Shown here: one piece after another, positions 47,688-59,506 of the stretch
Numbering within the stretch: the first letter of the stretch is position 1
Layout of the letters: each line of letters begins with the position of its first letter
NCBI GenBank assembly: GCA_026545225.1
Contig: CM048852.1
Span: 15,212,146-15,276,145, forward strand
DNA length: 64,000 nt
Direction of reading: 5' to 3'
Source of the DNA: Cornus controversa
Lineage: Eukaryota > Streptophyta > Magnoliopsida > Cornales > Cornaceae
Notes under the pieces: generated by a model
What the model saw: the letters and a program-made list of their open reading frames with translations, nothing else
Told to the model about the DNA's origin: nothing
Database searches by the model: none
Translations under genes and position numbers: made by a program

Positions 47688-48496
47688 GGGTAAAGTGCAA
47701 AAAAAAAATCCTAAACTATCCAAAATTGCAAATAAACCCCCTAAACTATATTTTGTACACAAAACCCCTTGCAAATTTACATTTTGTTACAAAAGGCCCC
47801 CCATGCCTAGTTATTTTTCATTAAATGACCATAATGCCCTTTCTTATTGAATTACAATTAATCCATTTTTCTTATTAAAATAAATTATGAAAGAAATTCA
47901 TAATATTTTGATGACATTTCTCCATCAAATTTGCATAAAATTACCTTTTATTCTTGAAATTAATTTTTTTTAAAATTCTTAAGTAATGTTTTTTTAAAAA
48001 AAATTATGTAATTTCTTAATTTTTTTTCATGAATATACTGCATGAAAAATAATGTATTTTTTATTTAACTTATTTCTTAATTTTTCATGAATATATTGTA
48101 TGAAAAAAAGTTTTTTATTTTTTTACCGTAAAAAAGTTTCAACTGGGTATATTAAGTTTTATTATAAATAGTAAAGTCTTAATAACAAGTTAATTATTTT
48201 AGAAAATAGCTAAATTTAGTAGTAATATTAACTTTGTGTATTTTTTTTCATTGTAATGATAAATTAATACCAATAATAAAATTAAGATAAATGGTATAAT
48301 TAATATTTTTATAAGACAAAAGATAATGAAGATAATTTAATAATAAAGAAAAAATTGAATAAAAGAGGGTAAAATTATCTTTTGTGATAGGTACGTCCTT
48401 AATTGCAACAAATAATTAGTTCAGGGGGACAATTTGTAGTTCAGGGAGTTATTTGCAAAAGAGCAATAGTTCAGGATTTTTTTTTGCACTTTACAC
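47688..48496. mobile_element. 809-bp Mutator-like non-autonomous element
   Basis: Starts GGGTAAAGTGCAAAAAAAAA and ends TTTTTTTTTGCACTTTACAC; inverted repeat ~32 bp including ATCCTAAACTAT / ATAGTTCAGGAT. A perfect 9-bp duplication TTATATATA flanks it (47679-47687, 48497-48505). No coding sequence. The end GGTAAAGTGCAAAAA is shared with the element at 52629-53706. Confidence 0.92.
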
Positions 48497-49120
48497 TTAT
48501 ATATATTGGATTGAATTATAAAGATGTCTAAAACTATAGATTAGAATCGAATCATTTTCTTACTGTTCGGTTTGATTTGATTCTATTATTATTTATTTGT
48601 TTTTCATAAAATAGTTACAAATGGATTATGTATGTGTTATTTATGTGAATTACTTGATTTTTTTATATTAATTGACTTTAACAGAGCTAATTGTCAATTA
48701 AGGTAGGGGTACACTGAGTAAAGTCAACCAACCCTCGAGAGAGGTTGAATACTATAGTTTTAAAATTTTTAATTCAAGGGTAATTAGTCAAAACCTCAAG
48801 AAAGTTCAAAGTAAGTTATCCTCATAGAAGTATTACGTATATATATGCGTACAAGTATAACGTGCATGTTAAACCCAATGAAACTGTGGAAGTTTAGATG
48901 AGAAAGTTATGAACGGTAATAGAGAAATCAAATTTGACAATTTTTGAATGGGTTGATGTAAGATGAGTGAAAATGTCATCATGATGTCATCCCACATGAT
49001 GACATCATCACACCATCACATATCATTTTTAAAAAATTATTGGAAATTAATATCAAGAGTAATGAGTGGTAGACCGAATCAAACCAATCCAATAGTGCTT
49101 TTATGTGTGTAATCATTATT
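48497..49120. other. Non-coding, dispersed repeat fragments
   Basis: A ~110-bp segment near 48690-48800 (GAGTAAAGTCAACCAACC, GAGAGGTTGAATACTATAGT, GGTAATTAGTCAAAACC) has a diverged copy near 52180-52275. Around 49057-49115 there is also a partial relative of the following MITE (AGAGTAATGAGTGGTAGACC). Otherwise nothing recognised. Confidence 0.5.
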
Positions 49121-49121
49121 T

Positions 49122-49295
49122 TAAGAGTAATGATAGGGAGTTTGAATCGAATTAGTACGAAAATAGTTTTATGTGAGATAAGTGGTGAGCTCCACTACAT
49201 GATATTATGGTAATGTCATGTGGTAGAACCTATTACCCTACTCACATAAAAGTAAAATTGGACTAGTCCGGTTGGTCTCTGAATCATTATTCTTA
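49122..49295. mobile_element. MITE-like inverted repeat, ~174 bp
   Basis: Left TAAGAGTAATGATAGGGAG ... TTTTATGTGAGATA and right TACTCACATAAAAGTA ... CTCTGAATCATTATTCTTA pair as degenerate ~50-bp inverted repeats around a GTGGTGAGCTCCACTAC centre. No clear duplication. Confidence 0.65.
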
Positions 49296-49648
49296 TTCTA
49301 ATATCAATTTTTCTCTCCAACAATCGAATTGTTTTAAAACCAACATAACATCCATCTAGACTTGGCTAACACTGTGATGGCACTTCCATGTACTTGTGTG
49401 TCCATAACAAATGTCAATGCTTTTTTTTTTTTACAAAATGTGTCCACTTTTCAATTTTAAAATTTTAACTTTTCCGAAGTATTCTTTAAGTTTTAGAAAT
49501 TTTTTCAAATCAATTGAGTAACCGTTCAAATTTTGTAAAATTTAAGGGGGCAACATTTATTATGGGCTTTAATTTACCTGGGGGAAAAACATTTGTTATG
49601 GGCCAGAGATAATTAATAAGATCATAATGTGTGCATATATATATATAT

Positions 49649-49827
49649 AGTAATGATATCTTGTTTATCGGTGAGCAAGAAATTTATTTATACCAAACAC
49701 ACTAACCGTTGGATTTGATTGCTAAGTTTTTTTTGGTAATTGCCTTTTTTATATCAATCATATCCAATAGATATTGTACTTGGTGTAGATGAAATTCTTA
49801 CACACCGGTAAACAAGAGATCTTTACT
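49649..49827. mobile_element. MITE, ~179 bp
   Basis: Left AGTAATGATATCTTGTTTAT CGGTGAG and right CACACCGGTAAACAAGAGAT CTTTACT pair as ~45-bp inverted repeats, including ACCAAACACA / TGTACTTGGT. It sits between two TA tracts so the duplication cannot be read. Confidence 0.8.
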
Positions 49828-50188
49828 CTATATTATATATATATATTTAATGAAAGGAAAAAGTGATGAACTTCTATATCATAGTATTATTGTTATACGT
49901 ACTCTAAACCCCTCAAAATAATGGGTACGTATTAATTAGTCTTCTGCTAGGAGTTTAACAATGGAAATTAGCTATTTCAAGTTATTTTAGCTGTTAAATC
50001 TTGTAATGGCCGAATGGCAAGAGCAAAGACTTACCATGAGGCATTGCTTTGAGTGGGATTTTTAGATGAAGATTAATCTGTTAGGAGAAAATTAAAATGG
50101 TATTAGGCCTGTGGCCCAGTGTCTGCTTAATCACTAGCCCATTAGGCGGTCGTCTAAGGCCATCATAAAGTTTTTTATTAGTTATTAT

Positions 50189-50483
50189 GGACATGTTTGA
50201 CATGCGTTTGTGCTTTGCATTTTTATTTTTACCCAAAACAAAACAATTATTTTTATTATGAGTGTTTTGAATAGTAATCAAAAACTATTATTTTTATTTT
50301 TTATTTTACAGTAGCTGAAACATAATAAAAACACCAAAATAGTATTTTCAATTTCGACCCAAAATTTTGAAACATTTTGACACTATTCAAAACACAACAG
50401 ATAATACTAAATATATTTTGTTACTATAGTGCCAACACAAAAAAAACAAAATACAAAAAAATAAAACGCATGTCAAATAGGCC
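50189..50483. mobile_element. hAT-like MITE, ~295 bp
   Basis: Ends GGACATGTTTGACATGCGTT and AACGCATGTCAAATAGGCCC are inverted repeats, with A/T-rich sequence inside. The GGCCTRTTTGRCATGCGTTT type of end is common in plant hAT-derived MITEs. No duplication is clear. Confidence 0.7.
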
Positions 50484-50741
50484 CTATACATTTTCTCCTT
50501 ACGTATGTTGGCCCACTTTAGCAGTTTTAATGTTAGGAGTTACTATCAAATTTTCCTCCTCTCACGCATTTTTCAAATTTACTACAACTATGGTTCAATT
50601 ATGTTTAACAATCTCGTGCCTTTCTGTATTCTTCTAAACTTCTCATGTTTTTTATGTGATTAAAGCTGTATTCAGCGATGTGGAATTGGAGTCTTAGAAT
50701 TATAATTGGTGAAATTGAAAAATATTTTGTTAATAAAATTA

Positions 50742-50997
50742 AGAGTTAAATACACTAACCTCTCTTTAGGTTTGGTCTAATTACACACGGATGTTATATT
50801 TGTAAAATAGTTATATTCACCTCCCTTCAACATGTTAAAATAATCATTATGCCCCCATTATTCAAAAATGATTGTTTCTTACCATTTATAAAATAATCAA
50901 TATTTTGACAAGTGGGAGGTAAGTGTAACTTTTTTACAAGCATAACACCTACGTGTTATTATGACAAATCACATGGGAAGTTAATGTATTTAACTCT
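50742..50997. mobile_element. MITE, 256 bp, with AGAGTTAAATAC inverted ends
   Basis: Left AGAGTTAAATACACTAACCT and right AGTTAATGTATTTAACTCT form ~45-bp imperfect inverted repeats. A 7-bp duplication AAAATTA flanks it (50735-50741, 50998-51004). Confidence 0.82.
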
Positions 50998-51004
50998 AAA
51001 ATTA

Positions 51005-51232
51005 ATTTTTTCCAATTCTACCAATTTCAAGGCTCCAATTTCACGCCGTAGAAAACAACCAAAAGCATATTTGATAATTTATCTTTATATTTTTTAAGTG
51101 AGAAAATTTACATTCTAAAATTAATAAATTTCATTGAAGTTATAAAAGATGTGAGGGTAAAAATAAGGAATTTGTAATAAATTCAAACAATTTCAATAAC
51201 ACTAGAAATAAGATGGCTCTACTGTTCTTTAC

Positions 51233-51263
<31 letters not shown>

Positions 51264-52610
51264 TATCTATAAATATGTTTACTTATGAGATGTGAATTTG
51301 GATAAAAATTGCTAAAAAGAAAAAATAATGGTTATGTAAATTAGTTCCATTTACAAAAACAAGAAGCAATTAAAAAGAAAATAACAAATTAAAAGTTAGC
51401 AAATATACAACCAAGTTTTGTAACAAAATTAGTAATTTTGTATCTCAAGGAGCAATTAATGGTTTATAAATATATAAATATATATTTTTAATATAAATAG
51501 TTAATTAATATCAATTATATTACTACATGAATATCCTCCTTCAAAAGTAGTTTTGCCTTGGTCCTCAGATAAATTGTTGGAGTCTTGTAAAAACTATTGT
51601 GCGTGTTTCTTTACAGACAAAAATAAAAGAATTAAAATGGTATTCAACTTATAAGGATAAGTAATTAAAGGTTCTGGTTTTCCATAGACTTGTGTTAGGA
51701 AAAATGGATATTTTTGGAGATTGCATGTATATTTTGATATTTACCTTCCTTCAGATTACGAATGGGCCCACTAAGCAATTGCAAGACTTTTCTTTCCTAT
51801 CTAAAATGCCCCCACTAATCAATTGCAATTCCAAAATTACCCCAAATCTTCTTCTCTGTGAAATTAATTTTTAACGTAAATTCATATGAACTTTACCAAT
51901 CTCACACCCTTGTTGGCTGTGTAGAGTAGACATTAATTATCGTTAAATTAAAGATTTTACAAAATTACTCTCACATTACTGTCAAATTAATAATTTATTA
52001 AATAAAATCACATTTAATATATAATTACAAGAGTAACCTCAAATTATAATACCTTTTGTGCAACATAATTTAAATTTATAATTTTTTGACTAAGATAAAT
52101 ATGTTTTATATATGTAATTTTTTTCATTAATGTCACACTAATACTCCTGTTACTGAAGACCATTAATTAACAACTTGAATAATTGAAGTAAAGTCAATCA
52201 AATCTTAGAAGAGATTGACCACTATATTTAAATTTAATTTTTAATATGAAAGTAATTAAGCAAAATCGTAATTTACCCTTTGTTTTATTGTTTGTCTTGG
52301 TTAGTGGGAAGTGTAAACATAATCTTCACAGTATTGTCCGGTGGAATTATTAGAAACACGTGAGCCAGATTTTAGTGAAGAATTTTCGACCACAGTTGGA
52401 CAAAGCGCTCTAAATAAAAATAATAAATGCAAAGACAATATCAATTAATAATAATTTTTTTGTTTAGTAGTTATCATTTTGTTGAAAAGAACAATAATAT
52501 TAGAAAAAAAGAATTAGAAAAATCCACACATAAACCGTCCAGAGGACGTCTTCGAATTGTGAGAAAAGCAACAGAGTTGAGGGATACAAAATGAAAGTAA
52601 TGTGTTTTAT
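51005..52610. other. AT-rich DNA, nothing coding
   Basis: Contains a (TTA)n tract at about 51236-51263 and the diverged dispersed repeat near 52180-52275. No gene or complete element recognised. Confidence 0.6.
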
Positions 52611-52628
52611 ATATATATATATATATAA

Positions 52629-53706
52629 GGTAAAGTGCAAAAAACACTCATGCGATATACTATTTGTGCAAGATGACTCCCTACTTTTTAAGTGAGTGGT
52701 GCCAGTCCCAAATTTACAAAAATGTGCTTATACTCCCCTCTTACAACTTTTTGACATAAATTGAATGTATTAATTTAATTTTATCCTTTTAAATGTCCAA
52801 AATGTCCTTCTATGTACATTTCTCTCTCTCTCCCTCTCACAAAAACTTGGAAGTTTGCTCCTTCAAGCTTGATCTTTTTTCTTTTTCTTTCTTGAACAAG
52901 CTTGCACTAATTTTTAATTCCAGTGACCCGTCATTTGAACAAATCATTGTTGTATGTTAGCTTCTTTTCTAGTTGTGTCATTAGCGGAGATTTTACTATG
53001 ACAATATATATATATATATATATCAAAGGAGGAGGAAATTAAAGTAAGATGACCAGTTGTAAAAATCAGCAAATTATGGAGAAAAAGGTGAGGGGTATAT
53101 TAGAGCAAAAGTCCAATGCTCATAAGAAAAGGAGGCTAATAGAGATGCCATCGTTAGGTGACGCCATAAACACCCTACTTGCCAACAAGGTGGTGGCAAC
53201 GGCGGTGGTTACACCACCGAGCTACTGGTTCGATGTTGATTAATTGCTTGTCCTACATGTGCCACCACGTGCGTATGGAATTACTATGACCCAAAGTGGG
53301 TCTTTTTCTTCATCACGCACTGGTAACCCATTTGATGGAGATACTCAATTATTGTTTTCAACTTTCAATCTAGTATCAACAACCTCCAATTCACCCACCA
53401 TTAGCCTCAATCAGATTCTTTAATTTTAATCATTGCTAAAACCATAGTTTTTAAGATTTTGATTGCAACGATTTTTAGTTCAGACTCATGAGACCATGCC
53501 TTATATATACACATACATGTTCTAAATTGTCATTTTACTTCAATTTATTATTTTAATATTATTTTATTATATTGACATAAGGTCATTTTAGTCTTTGGAA
53601 ATGCATAGGTCCTTATTTGCACACTTTTATAACCTGAGGGGTATTTTTTAATTTACAGAGATATATGCACTATATGTATATCACATGGGGTTTTCCACAC
53701 TTTACC
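52629..53706. mobile_element. 1.08-kb MULE-like element with a gene-like internal segment
   Basis: Starts GGTAAAGTGCAAAAAACACT and ends GGGGTTTTCCACACTTTACC; inverted repeat ~30 bp including CATGCGATATA / TATATCACATG. Its end is the same family as the element at 47688. The interior (53040-53430) is less AT-rich and holds an open frame (53049-53243, MTSCKNQQIMEKKVRGILEQ onward) plus Ser/Thr-rich coding-like sequence, so it may carry a captured gene piece (Pack-MULE). I do not recognise the source. Flanks are TA tracts; the duplication is unreadable. Confidence 0.65.
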
Positions 53707-54759
53707 CATAGATAACTATATATATATATATATAAGAAATGAGTTTTTTTTTTTTTTTTGTATATATAATGGACATTATAGGATTACGTTGTAAGAGGCT
53801 TCTATTACTGAGAATATTCATATGAAATTTGATTAAATTTACATAAATTTTGGAAACCTCGTATAAATTGATAAACTTCCTCTAAAAAGATTCACATGAA
53901 GAGTAATTTTATTGGAAAAAATTCATATTTGAAATTTCAAGGGACTGCTAACAAATTTTCAGTGATTGTACTGCATATGTACGCTAATGAAATCATAACT
54001 TTTGTGGAGACCGAAGAAAATTATTATTGGATCAAGTGATTGAATCGTGTTGATTTCTAGTTTTAGAGTAGACATATATTGTGCTTTCTTTTTCTTTTTT
54101 TGAGTTTTCTCTCTCTTCAATTGTTTCTGCAAATAATTTGATTAATTCCCTCAAAGAAACATGGAGGAAATAAGTACCAGTAGCATATATAAAAGAAAGG
54201 AAAAGATAATCTTCCAAAATAATCACTTAAGAACGGCAAAAAATATATAATATAATATAATATAATATAATGTGATAAACCAGTATTCTTTTAGATGAAA
54301 AAAGAAGAAGTTTGCTTAGCATTAATGCTTCTGTATTTATATTTAGCTAAATAAATTTAAATATAATTGTTTCTAAATTAATTCTGACTATTGAGAAAAT
54401 GCAAGGTAACCTGAATGTATATTCTTTTGCTAACATTTATATGGAACATGCATTACCAAAAGACAAGATTAGAGGCAAAGTCATGACTTCAGTTAAAAAT
54501 TTCACCTGATCACAGTTTATAATTTATAAATGTCCACGATGAAATGAGAAAGTTTTTTTTAGGAAATTTAAGCGGAACCTTTAGATAATTTCGAATTTGA
54601 ACTTCCTTCAAGTAAGTTTGAATTGAAACAATATCTTTTTGGGGAAAATATTTTACTGCTTTTAAGTTAGGGCCATTTTCAGATTAAAAATAAATAAAAT
54701 ATATTTAGAAATGAATTCTTCTGCCAATAACCAATGTTGCAAACTCAATCACGCAGGAA
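53707..54759. other. AT-rich DNA, nothing recognised
   Basis: Includes a poly-T run near 53745-53759 and a (TATAA)n pentanucleotide tract at 54247-54271. No gene seen. Confidence 0.6.
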
Positions 54760-54946
54760 TAGGGGTGCACACGGTACGGTTCTTGATAGAATCGAAACCG
54801 GAACCGTTCTCAACAGTTCTTTAATTTTGAAACCGGAACCTAAACCTGAGTTCAGTTCGATTCCGGTTCTTCAACGATTCTATGTCATTTTTTTTAAAAT
54901 AAAAAATAAAATTGACAAGATACATACTCATACTTGTGCACCCCTA
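54760..54946. mobile_element. hAT-like MITE, 187 bp
   Basis: Ends TAGGGGTGCACA and TTGTGCACCCCTA are inverted repeats around GAACCGGAACC-type sequence, the usual look of plant TAGGGGTG hAT MITEs. No 8-bp duplication was found. Similar GAACCG/GAATCG sequence near 55255-55410 may be a second decayed copy. Confidence 0.75.
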
Positions 54947-55198
54947 ATTATAACAATAGATTAGAATATATTAATATTTATTTATATATCTTATATTATA
55001 TAAATATATAAAACATTAGAACTTAGAAGCTAAATATATTTATCTATATATTATATATTTTATACTTCATATATAAATAGAACACTAAAATTTAGAATGT
55101 AATAGTATTTATTTATATATTATCTATTTTATACTTTGTATATTATATATTTATATAGAATACTAGAACTTAAAAGTTATTATTATTTATTTATATAT

Positions 55199-55241
<43 letters not shown>
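55199..55241. repeat. (TA)n tract
   Basis: A long TATATATA run followed by poly-T. Confidence 0.9.
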
Positions 55242-55255
<14 letters not shown>

Positions 55256-55530
55256 TGTTTTGATTTTGATTCTTTAATTTGAAATTAGAACCGAAATCGT
55301 AGTGAACAGTTTTTAAAATTTAAAATCGAAATCGAAACTAAAATTATAGTGAACGATTTGATTCAATTCAAGTACCATTCTTTGTTATTTTAATTTTAAT
55401 TTTATTTCTATCGATTTTTTTGTGCAATCTTACGCGAACCAAGCCTGATTTCAAAGCTCTCTACACTTTTGTTCCTATCTTTATTTGTTTTTTTGGCTTA
55501 AATTTTATAGTGATCTGCTGTAACCTATAT

Positions 55531-55622
55531 ATTTGGAGTCCTATCCATAGATCTACCTGTCTAGATCAAATCTATAGATTTGGAGTCCTATCCATAGTCC
55601 ATAGATCTACCTGTCTATAGAT
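55531..55622. repeat. 47-bp tandem duplication
   Basis: TTTGGAGTCCTATCCATAG then ATCTACCTGTCTAGATC recurs from 55579, with a short extra TCCATAG in the second unit. Confidence 0.9.
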
Positions 55623-55798
55623 CACACAGCTCTTTGACTAGTGTAGCAACTTAAATATCAACTTGGATGTTTACAACTTGTCATGATATATTTTGTACGA
55701 AGTATATGATTTTGTATATATGATGTGGATAGTGTGTGTATGCATGAGATGAATTTATTTCCCTCCTACAAAATCAACTAGGCTATAGGTTTACTTAC

Positions 55799-55939
55799 TT
55801 CATGTTCTGAATAAGACATAGCATCTGAATTTTGACCCACTTGACACTTAACCGACTGAAAGGAGGCCCCCGCAGCTTCAATAATATCCAAGGCCTCATT
55901 TATCAGGAATTGATCAAACAAATGACCACTCAGGGACAC
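55799..55939 (-). pseudogene. LKR/SDH: Isolated exon of lysine-ketoglutarate reductase/saccharopine dehydrogenase
   Basis: LKR/SDH is the bifunctional lysine-catabolism enzyme of plants. This 141-bp exon encodes 47 residues in one open frame, starting VSLSGHLFDQFLINEALD and continuing IIEAAGASFQSVKCQVGQ then SYSEHE. It matches my memory of the conserved plant segment (VSLSGHLFDKFLINEALDII) in the region between the LKR and SDH domains. An acceptor (TATTGACAG before GTGTCC) and a donor (CATGAA/GTAAGT) flank it and the phase is clean. No neighbouring LKR/SDH exon was found on either side within this window, although the gene has many exons, so it is most likely a stray gene fragment; a captured or translocated exon, or a real gene with very long introns, are the alternatives. 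Confidence 0.8.
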
Positions 55940-56480
55940 CTGTCAATAGTTTTAAAATAAGAACATTAATGTAGAATGGGGGTAATGAACAACAATGAGA
56001 ATAACAATTATGGGCCAATAATCAAACATAATTTGTATAATATTAGTTTGAAACTTTGAGTATATACTATTGTTATTTACACATTGGTAGTAGGTATTTA
56101 AGGAGAATTAAAATCTCAGGATGTGTTTCATACTGAGAAGCATACCAATATGTTGTACTTCTTCTTTTTAGAGCGGCTATCTCAAAGATCTTCTGATAAA
56201 TCTCGAAAAATTAGGAAAGGTAAAGTCATGATTTATAATTAAGGTAAAACATAGGTAAAGTCATGATCTATAATTAAGGTAAAACATAGGCATATTCCAT
56301 AACTGACTTGAATATGTTAATAACGATGAATTGAATTTGTTAATATGTGGTCCGATTGCAGGGGACTCCTAGTCATAATTTATCTAGTACTCTTTCTCCA
56401 AGCATAGTCAACTTAACAAATTTGCAGATTGTATGAATACCTCTCTCTCTCGCTATGTATATATGTATATATATTATACA
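55940..56480. other. Non-coding DNA between the LKR/SDH exon and the Tat LTR
   Basis: A 31-bp repeat (GGTAAAGTCATGAT then TATAATTAAGGTAAAACATA) is duplicated at about 56219-56289. No coding sequence recognised. Confidence 0.6.
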
Positions 56481-56833
56481 TGATGAAACAAAAATTCACC
56501 TGAACTGATCAAACGCCAACCTGTAAAAAAGGATAAAAGAAGGGTAATCGAAGGGGCACAGGTGTGATGGCAGTCGACTACTCTCCGACGATCAAGTCAG
56601 ACATCAGAAGGACTTATGAAGGTTGTGTAAGAACTCAAAGGGTATTAATTGCGTACCTTGATATATGGACCGTCCTGTATTTATAGTGACCAAGTGAGGA
56701 TGTGCCCTAGTACAACTCTGTCTCTTCAGCTTCCCTTTCCCACTTGCAGATAACCGAATTCTTCTTATTCATGTCACCTTAGCCCTATCCTTCTGAGTTA
56801 CACATTTCATATTAGGAGTCAAACACCCCATCA
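56481..56833 (-). repeat. 3' LTR of the Tat-like element
   Basis: 353 bp with TGATG/CATCA ends (minus strand starts TGATGGGGTGTTTGACTCC). A TATA box CTATAAATACAGGA lies on the minus strand at about 56669-56682. The adjacent purine-rich GAACAGGGGGCATC is the likely polypurine tract. Confidence 0.78.
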
Positions 56834-57085
56834 GATGCCCCCTGTTCATGAAGATTGTTTGCCGATCATCAGGAACATTTAATTTGACGGATACTTGAAC
56901 CAACAATCTGGCCCATTCCATTCATTTTTTTTTGCGCGAGCCCGAGCTGATAGGCTGGTGTGAGCCACACGCGTGGGCCAGGCCTCGAACCGACGCTCGA
57001 CTTATGGCTAGCTGAGTCTGCCCTTGCATCGCGCTCATGTCCTTGCGTCCACGTGTTCAGCTGGTGTTGGCTACCTGCTTGTGAT

Positions 57086-57175
57086 TGTTTGCTTATAGCC
57101 GTTGTTTTGTGACCGTTTGCTTATAGCCGTTGTTTTGTAACTGTTTGCTTATAGCCGTTGTTTTGTGACCGTTTG
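57086..57175. repeat. 28-bp tandem repeat, three copies
   Basis: GTTTGCTTATAGCCGTTGTT TTGTGACC is repeated at 28-bp intervals near 57086, 57114 and 57142, just upstream of the promoter of the antisense gene. Confidence 0.93.
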
Positions 57176-57219
57176 AGAAGAACGTTGAGGGATTGGTATG
57201 GCTTGCCTTGCGCTTTGCC

Positions 57220-57227
57220 TATATAAG
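57220..57227 (+). promoter_or_regulatory. TATA box of the Tat antisense gene
   Basis: TATATAAG in GCCTATATAAGTAGTTAC lies 234 bp upstream of the ancestral start codon at 57454, on the plus strand, that is opposite to the element. Confidence 0.55.
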
Positions 57228-57453
57228 TAGTTACTTTCTTTATTTATAATCACTTCACCAGCTACTGCCGTGCACCACCATACCTTAGTTCCCTTATTCA
57301 TTTGTAACCACTTCACCAGCTCATGCCCTACACCATCATACATTCACTCTCGCGTTGTTTGTATGTTATTGATCAAAACTTTGTCAAGCTGTCTCCGGAG
57401 ACCTTTGCCTCGGCTCTCCCCTTGTGCAAGTATTTGAGTTTCTGCATTCTACA

Positions 57454-59315
57454 ATGGCTGACTACAACGAGTGACAGGATCTTAGCTCCACTATGACAGA
57501 TGCCGAGGTGGAGGAACTGGCTATTTCATATTCTTTTCCGAAAGGGGTCGTGGCTAGGGCTCCCCTGCTTGCGGAAAGGGCTTACTCCATTTGCCCTGGG
57601 GAGACGTGCTTCTACAAAGCTCATTTTCTTTCAGGCCTTCGATTCCCCGTCCCGAATTTTGCCAAAGAGCTGCTCCAGGAGCTCAACCTCTACCCTTCTT
57701 CGCTTACGCCCAATTCTTGGCATATTATCATGGCCACCCTGGTCCTTTGGAGGTCCGGTAAGTTTGACTCCCCACCAACCATTAACCAGTTTCTTTCCTG
57801 CTATACTCTTTTGAAGAGCAAAGACTGGCTCACATACAAAGCTGGTCTCGCGGCGCAGGGAGCCTGCCTAAAGGACTGGTGGTTCTGGACAACAGCCAGA
57901 GGAAAAAGAATTGGAAAGAACGATTCTTTTTTGTTTCGGGAAGCTGGGAGCTCTCCCCCCCTCCGTATCCCCCATTCCTGGACTGATGGGGACACAATTG
58001 GTAAGCTCTTTCTACCTTATATTTTTTCACCCATGCTATTGCCACATTTTCCTGCACTGTGCTTTATACGGATATGTTTTCATATTTCAGCTGCTAGGGT
58101 CGAGCCACTTATGAGTCGTGAAGAAGAGGATAGATTAGACATCGTCTACGAGCTCCCCATGAGAGACGCAATGGTCTTGACCTCTGATGTGGGGTTGAGT
58201 ACGCTTGGCTATCCCGCTCGGGTAACTGGAAATAGGCGAGGTACAACCTAACACTTTTATTCTCCCTTCCCCTCTCCTTTACTGAATCGTGTACTCACGC
58301 GTTTATGTGTAAACATGTGTAGGATCGCAGAGGAAGCCTGACAGAGACATCCTTGCGCTGGCAAAGGGAAAGGGTGTTGCTTCGTCATCATCCCCTTTAG
58401 TGTAGAAAAAATCGCGCAGGCCTGTGGTTCTCAGGAGTACCGGTTTACCCATAGGCGAGGACTTGTTGTCTCCCCCTTCTATTGGGAATTCTCCTCTTGC
58501 AATTGTGAGCACTCTGATTCCGGGCTCGAACCCATTCGGCATGCCTCCTACCTAGCTATTTGTGGGAGGTAATCCCCCAGATCCGAGTGCTTTTGGGGTG
58601 CCGACAACACAACTCTTCGATGGTGGTAGCTCACATGTGTCCTTCTCCCCTACTACCAGTCACACTGGGCTACTAACCCCAACTGCTAGCCACACCAGAT
58701 CACTGTTGTTAGATATAGCTTTTGCTATAAAAAGAGCCGGGGAGTTTGTTCTTCCGTATGACCTTGAAAATGTGAATGTCATTGATTCTACTTCATCCAC
58801 TAGATATTTGTTGGCCAACATGGCTAAGGTGCGTCCTCACTCTTGCTACACTTAGGTGAAATTCTCCTCCTTTTTTTTTTGTTGCGTATTCTCACCTATA
58901 TCTTAAACAGGGCCTGACAATTGCCCATGGTCTTTCCAATCGCCTCCTATGGACAGAGGAAGAAATGGAGAAGTAGAGAATCACTTTTACCATTAAACGT
59001 GCTTCTTTTGTCAGTGAGTGCACTACCCTTAACTTAGAGCTTGAGACCCTTCGTGCTTCCTATGCTTCTCGCAGTGAGGAGATAAACACCCTTAATTCCC
59101 AGCTCATTAATGAACGGGATAAGATGGCCCGGTGGAATGCTGACCTGCCAGGGATTACAAAGCTGGCTGTTGAGTATTTTAAAGATTCGCCTGATTTTGA
59201 TAGGGCCCTCAACTAGTCATATATCGACGGGTTCGAGTATTTTCATGAGGTAACACAGGATCAGTGGCCTAACATGAACATCTCCGACTTGCAGCTTAGA
59301 GATCCTGATGCCTGA
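57454..59315 (+). pseudogene. Spliced extra gene of the Tat element ('putative gypsy type transposon' family), antisense to pol
   Basis: Function unknown; proteins of this kind (Pfam 'putative gypsy type transposon') occur in Tat-like elements. Start at 57454 (MADYNE then TGA at 57472) reads on in frame. Conserved-looking pieces: FYKAHFLSGLRFPVPNFAKE, LLQELNLYPSSLTPNSWHII, DWWFW. Three small introns fit consensus: 58001-58090, 58241-58322, 58829-58910 (GTAAGC..CAG, GTACAA..TAG, GTGCGT..CAG). Exons join to 1608 nt, exactly 536 codons. The C-terminal part is a likely coiled coil (ITFTIKRASFVSECTTLN, LELETLRASYASRSEEINTL). Five in-frame stops (57472, 58403, 58553, 58974, 59214) show it is dead. 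The next Met, 57493, begins the longest open piece. Confidence 0.8.
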
Positions 59316-59506
59316 TTTGTGTCTTTTCTTTTGGTACTATATATTGTTCCTCCTTTGTGAGGGCTCTCTGTACCTTTTTATTTTTATTAATGAAGAATCG
59401 TTTATTTCTTTTTCATCGAGGTATGGTTTGCTTTATGGAGACAATCCCAACAGCACAAACCTGCATAAGAAGGGTTTCTGCCGTGTCGTTAGATATGTCC
59501 ACATAT

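Noticed and set aside
57500..57814. 104-residue frame (MPRWRNWLFHILFRKGSW onward) overlapping the Tat antisense gene
   Set aside because: Alternative-frame shadow; the frame from 57454/57493 has the conserved motifs and splice-compatible phase.
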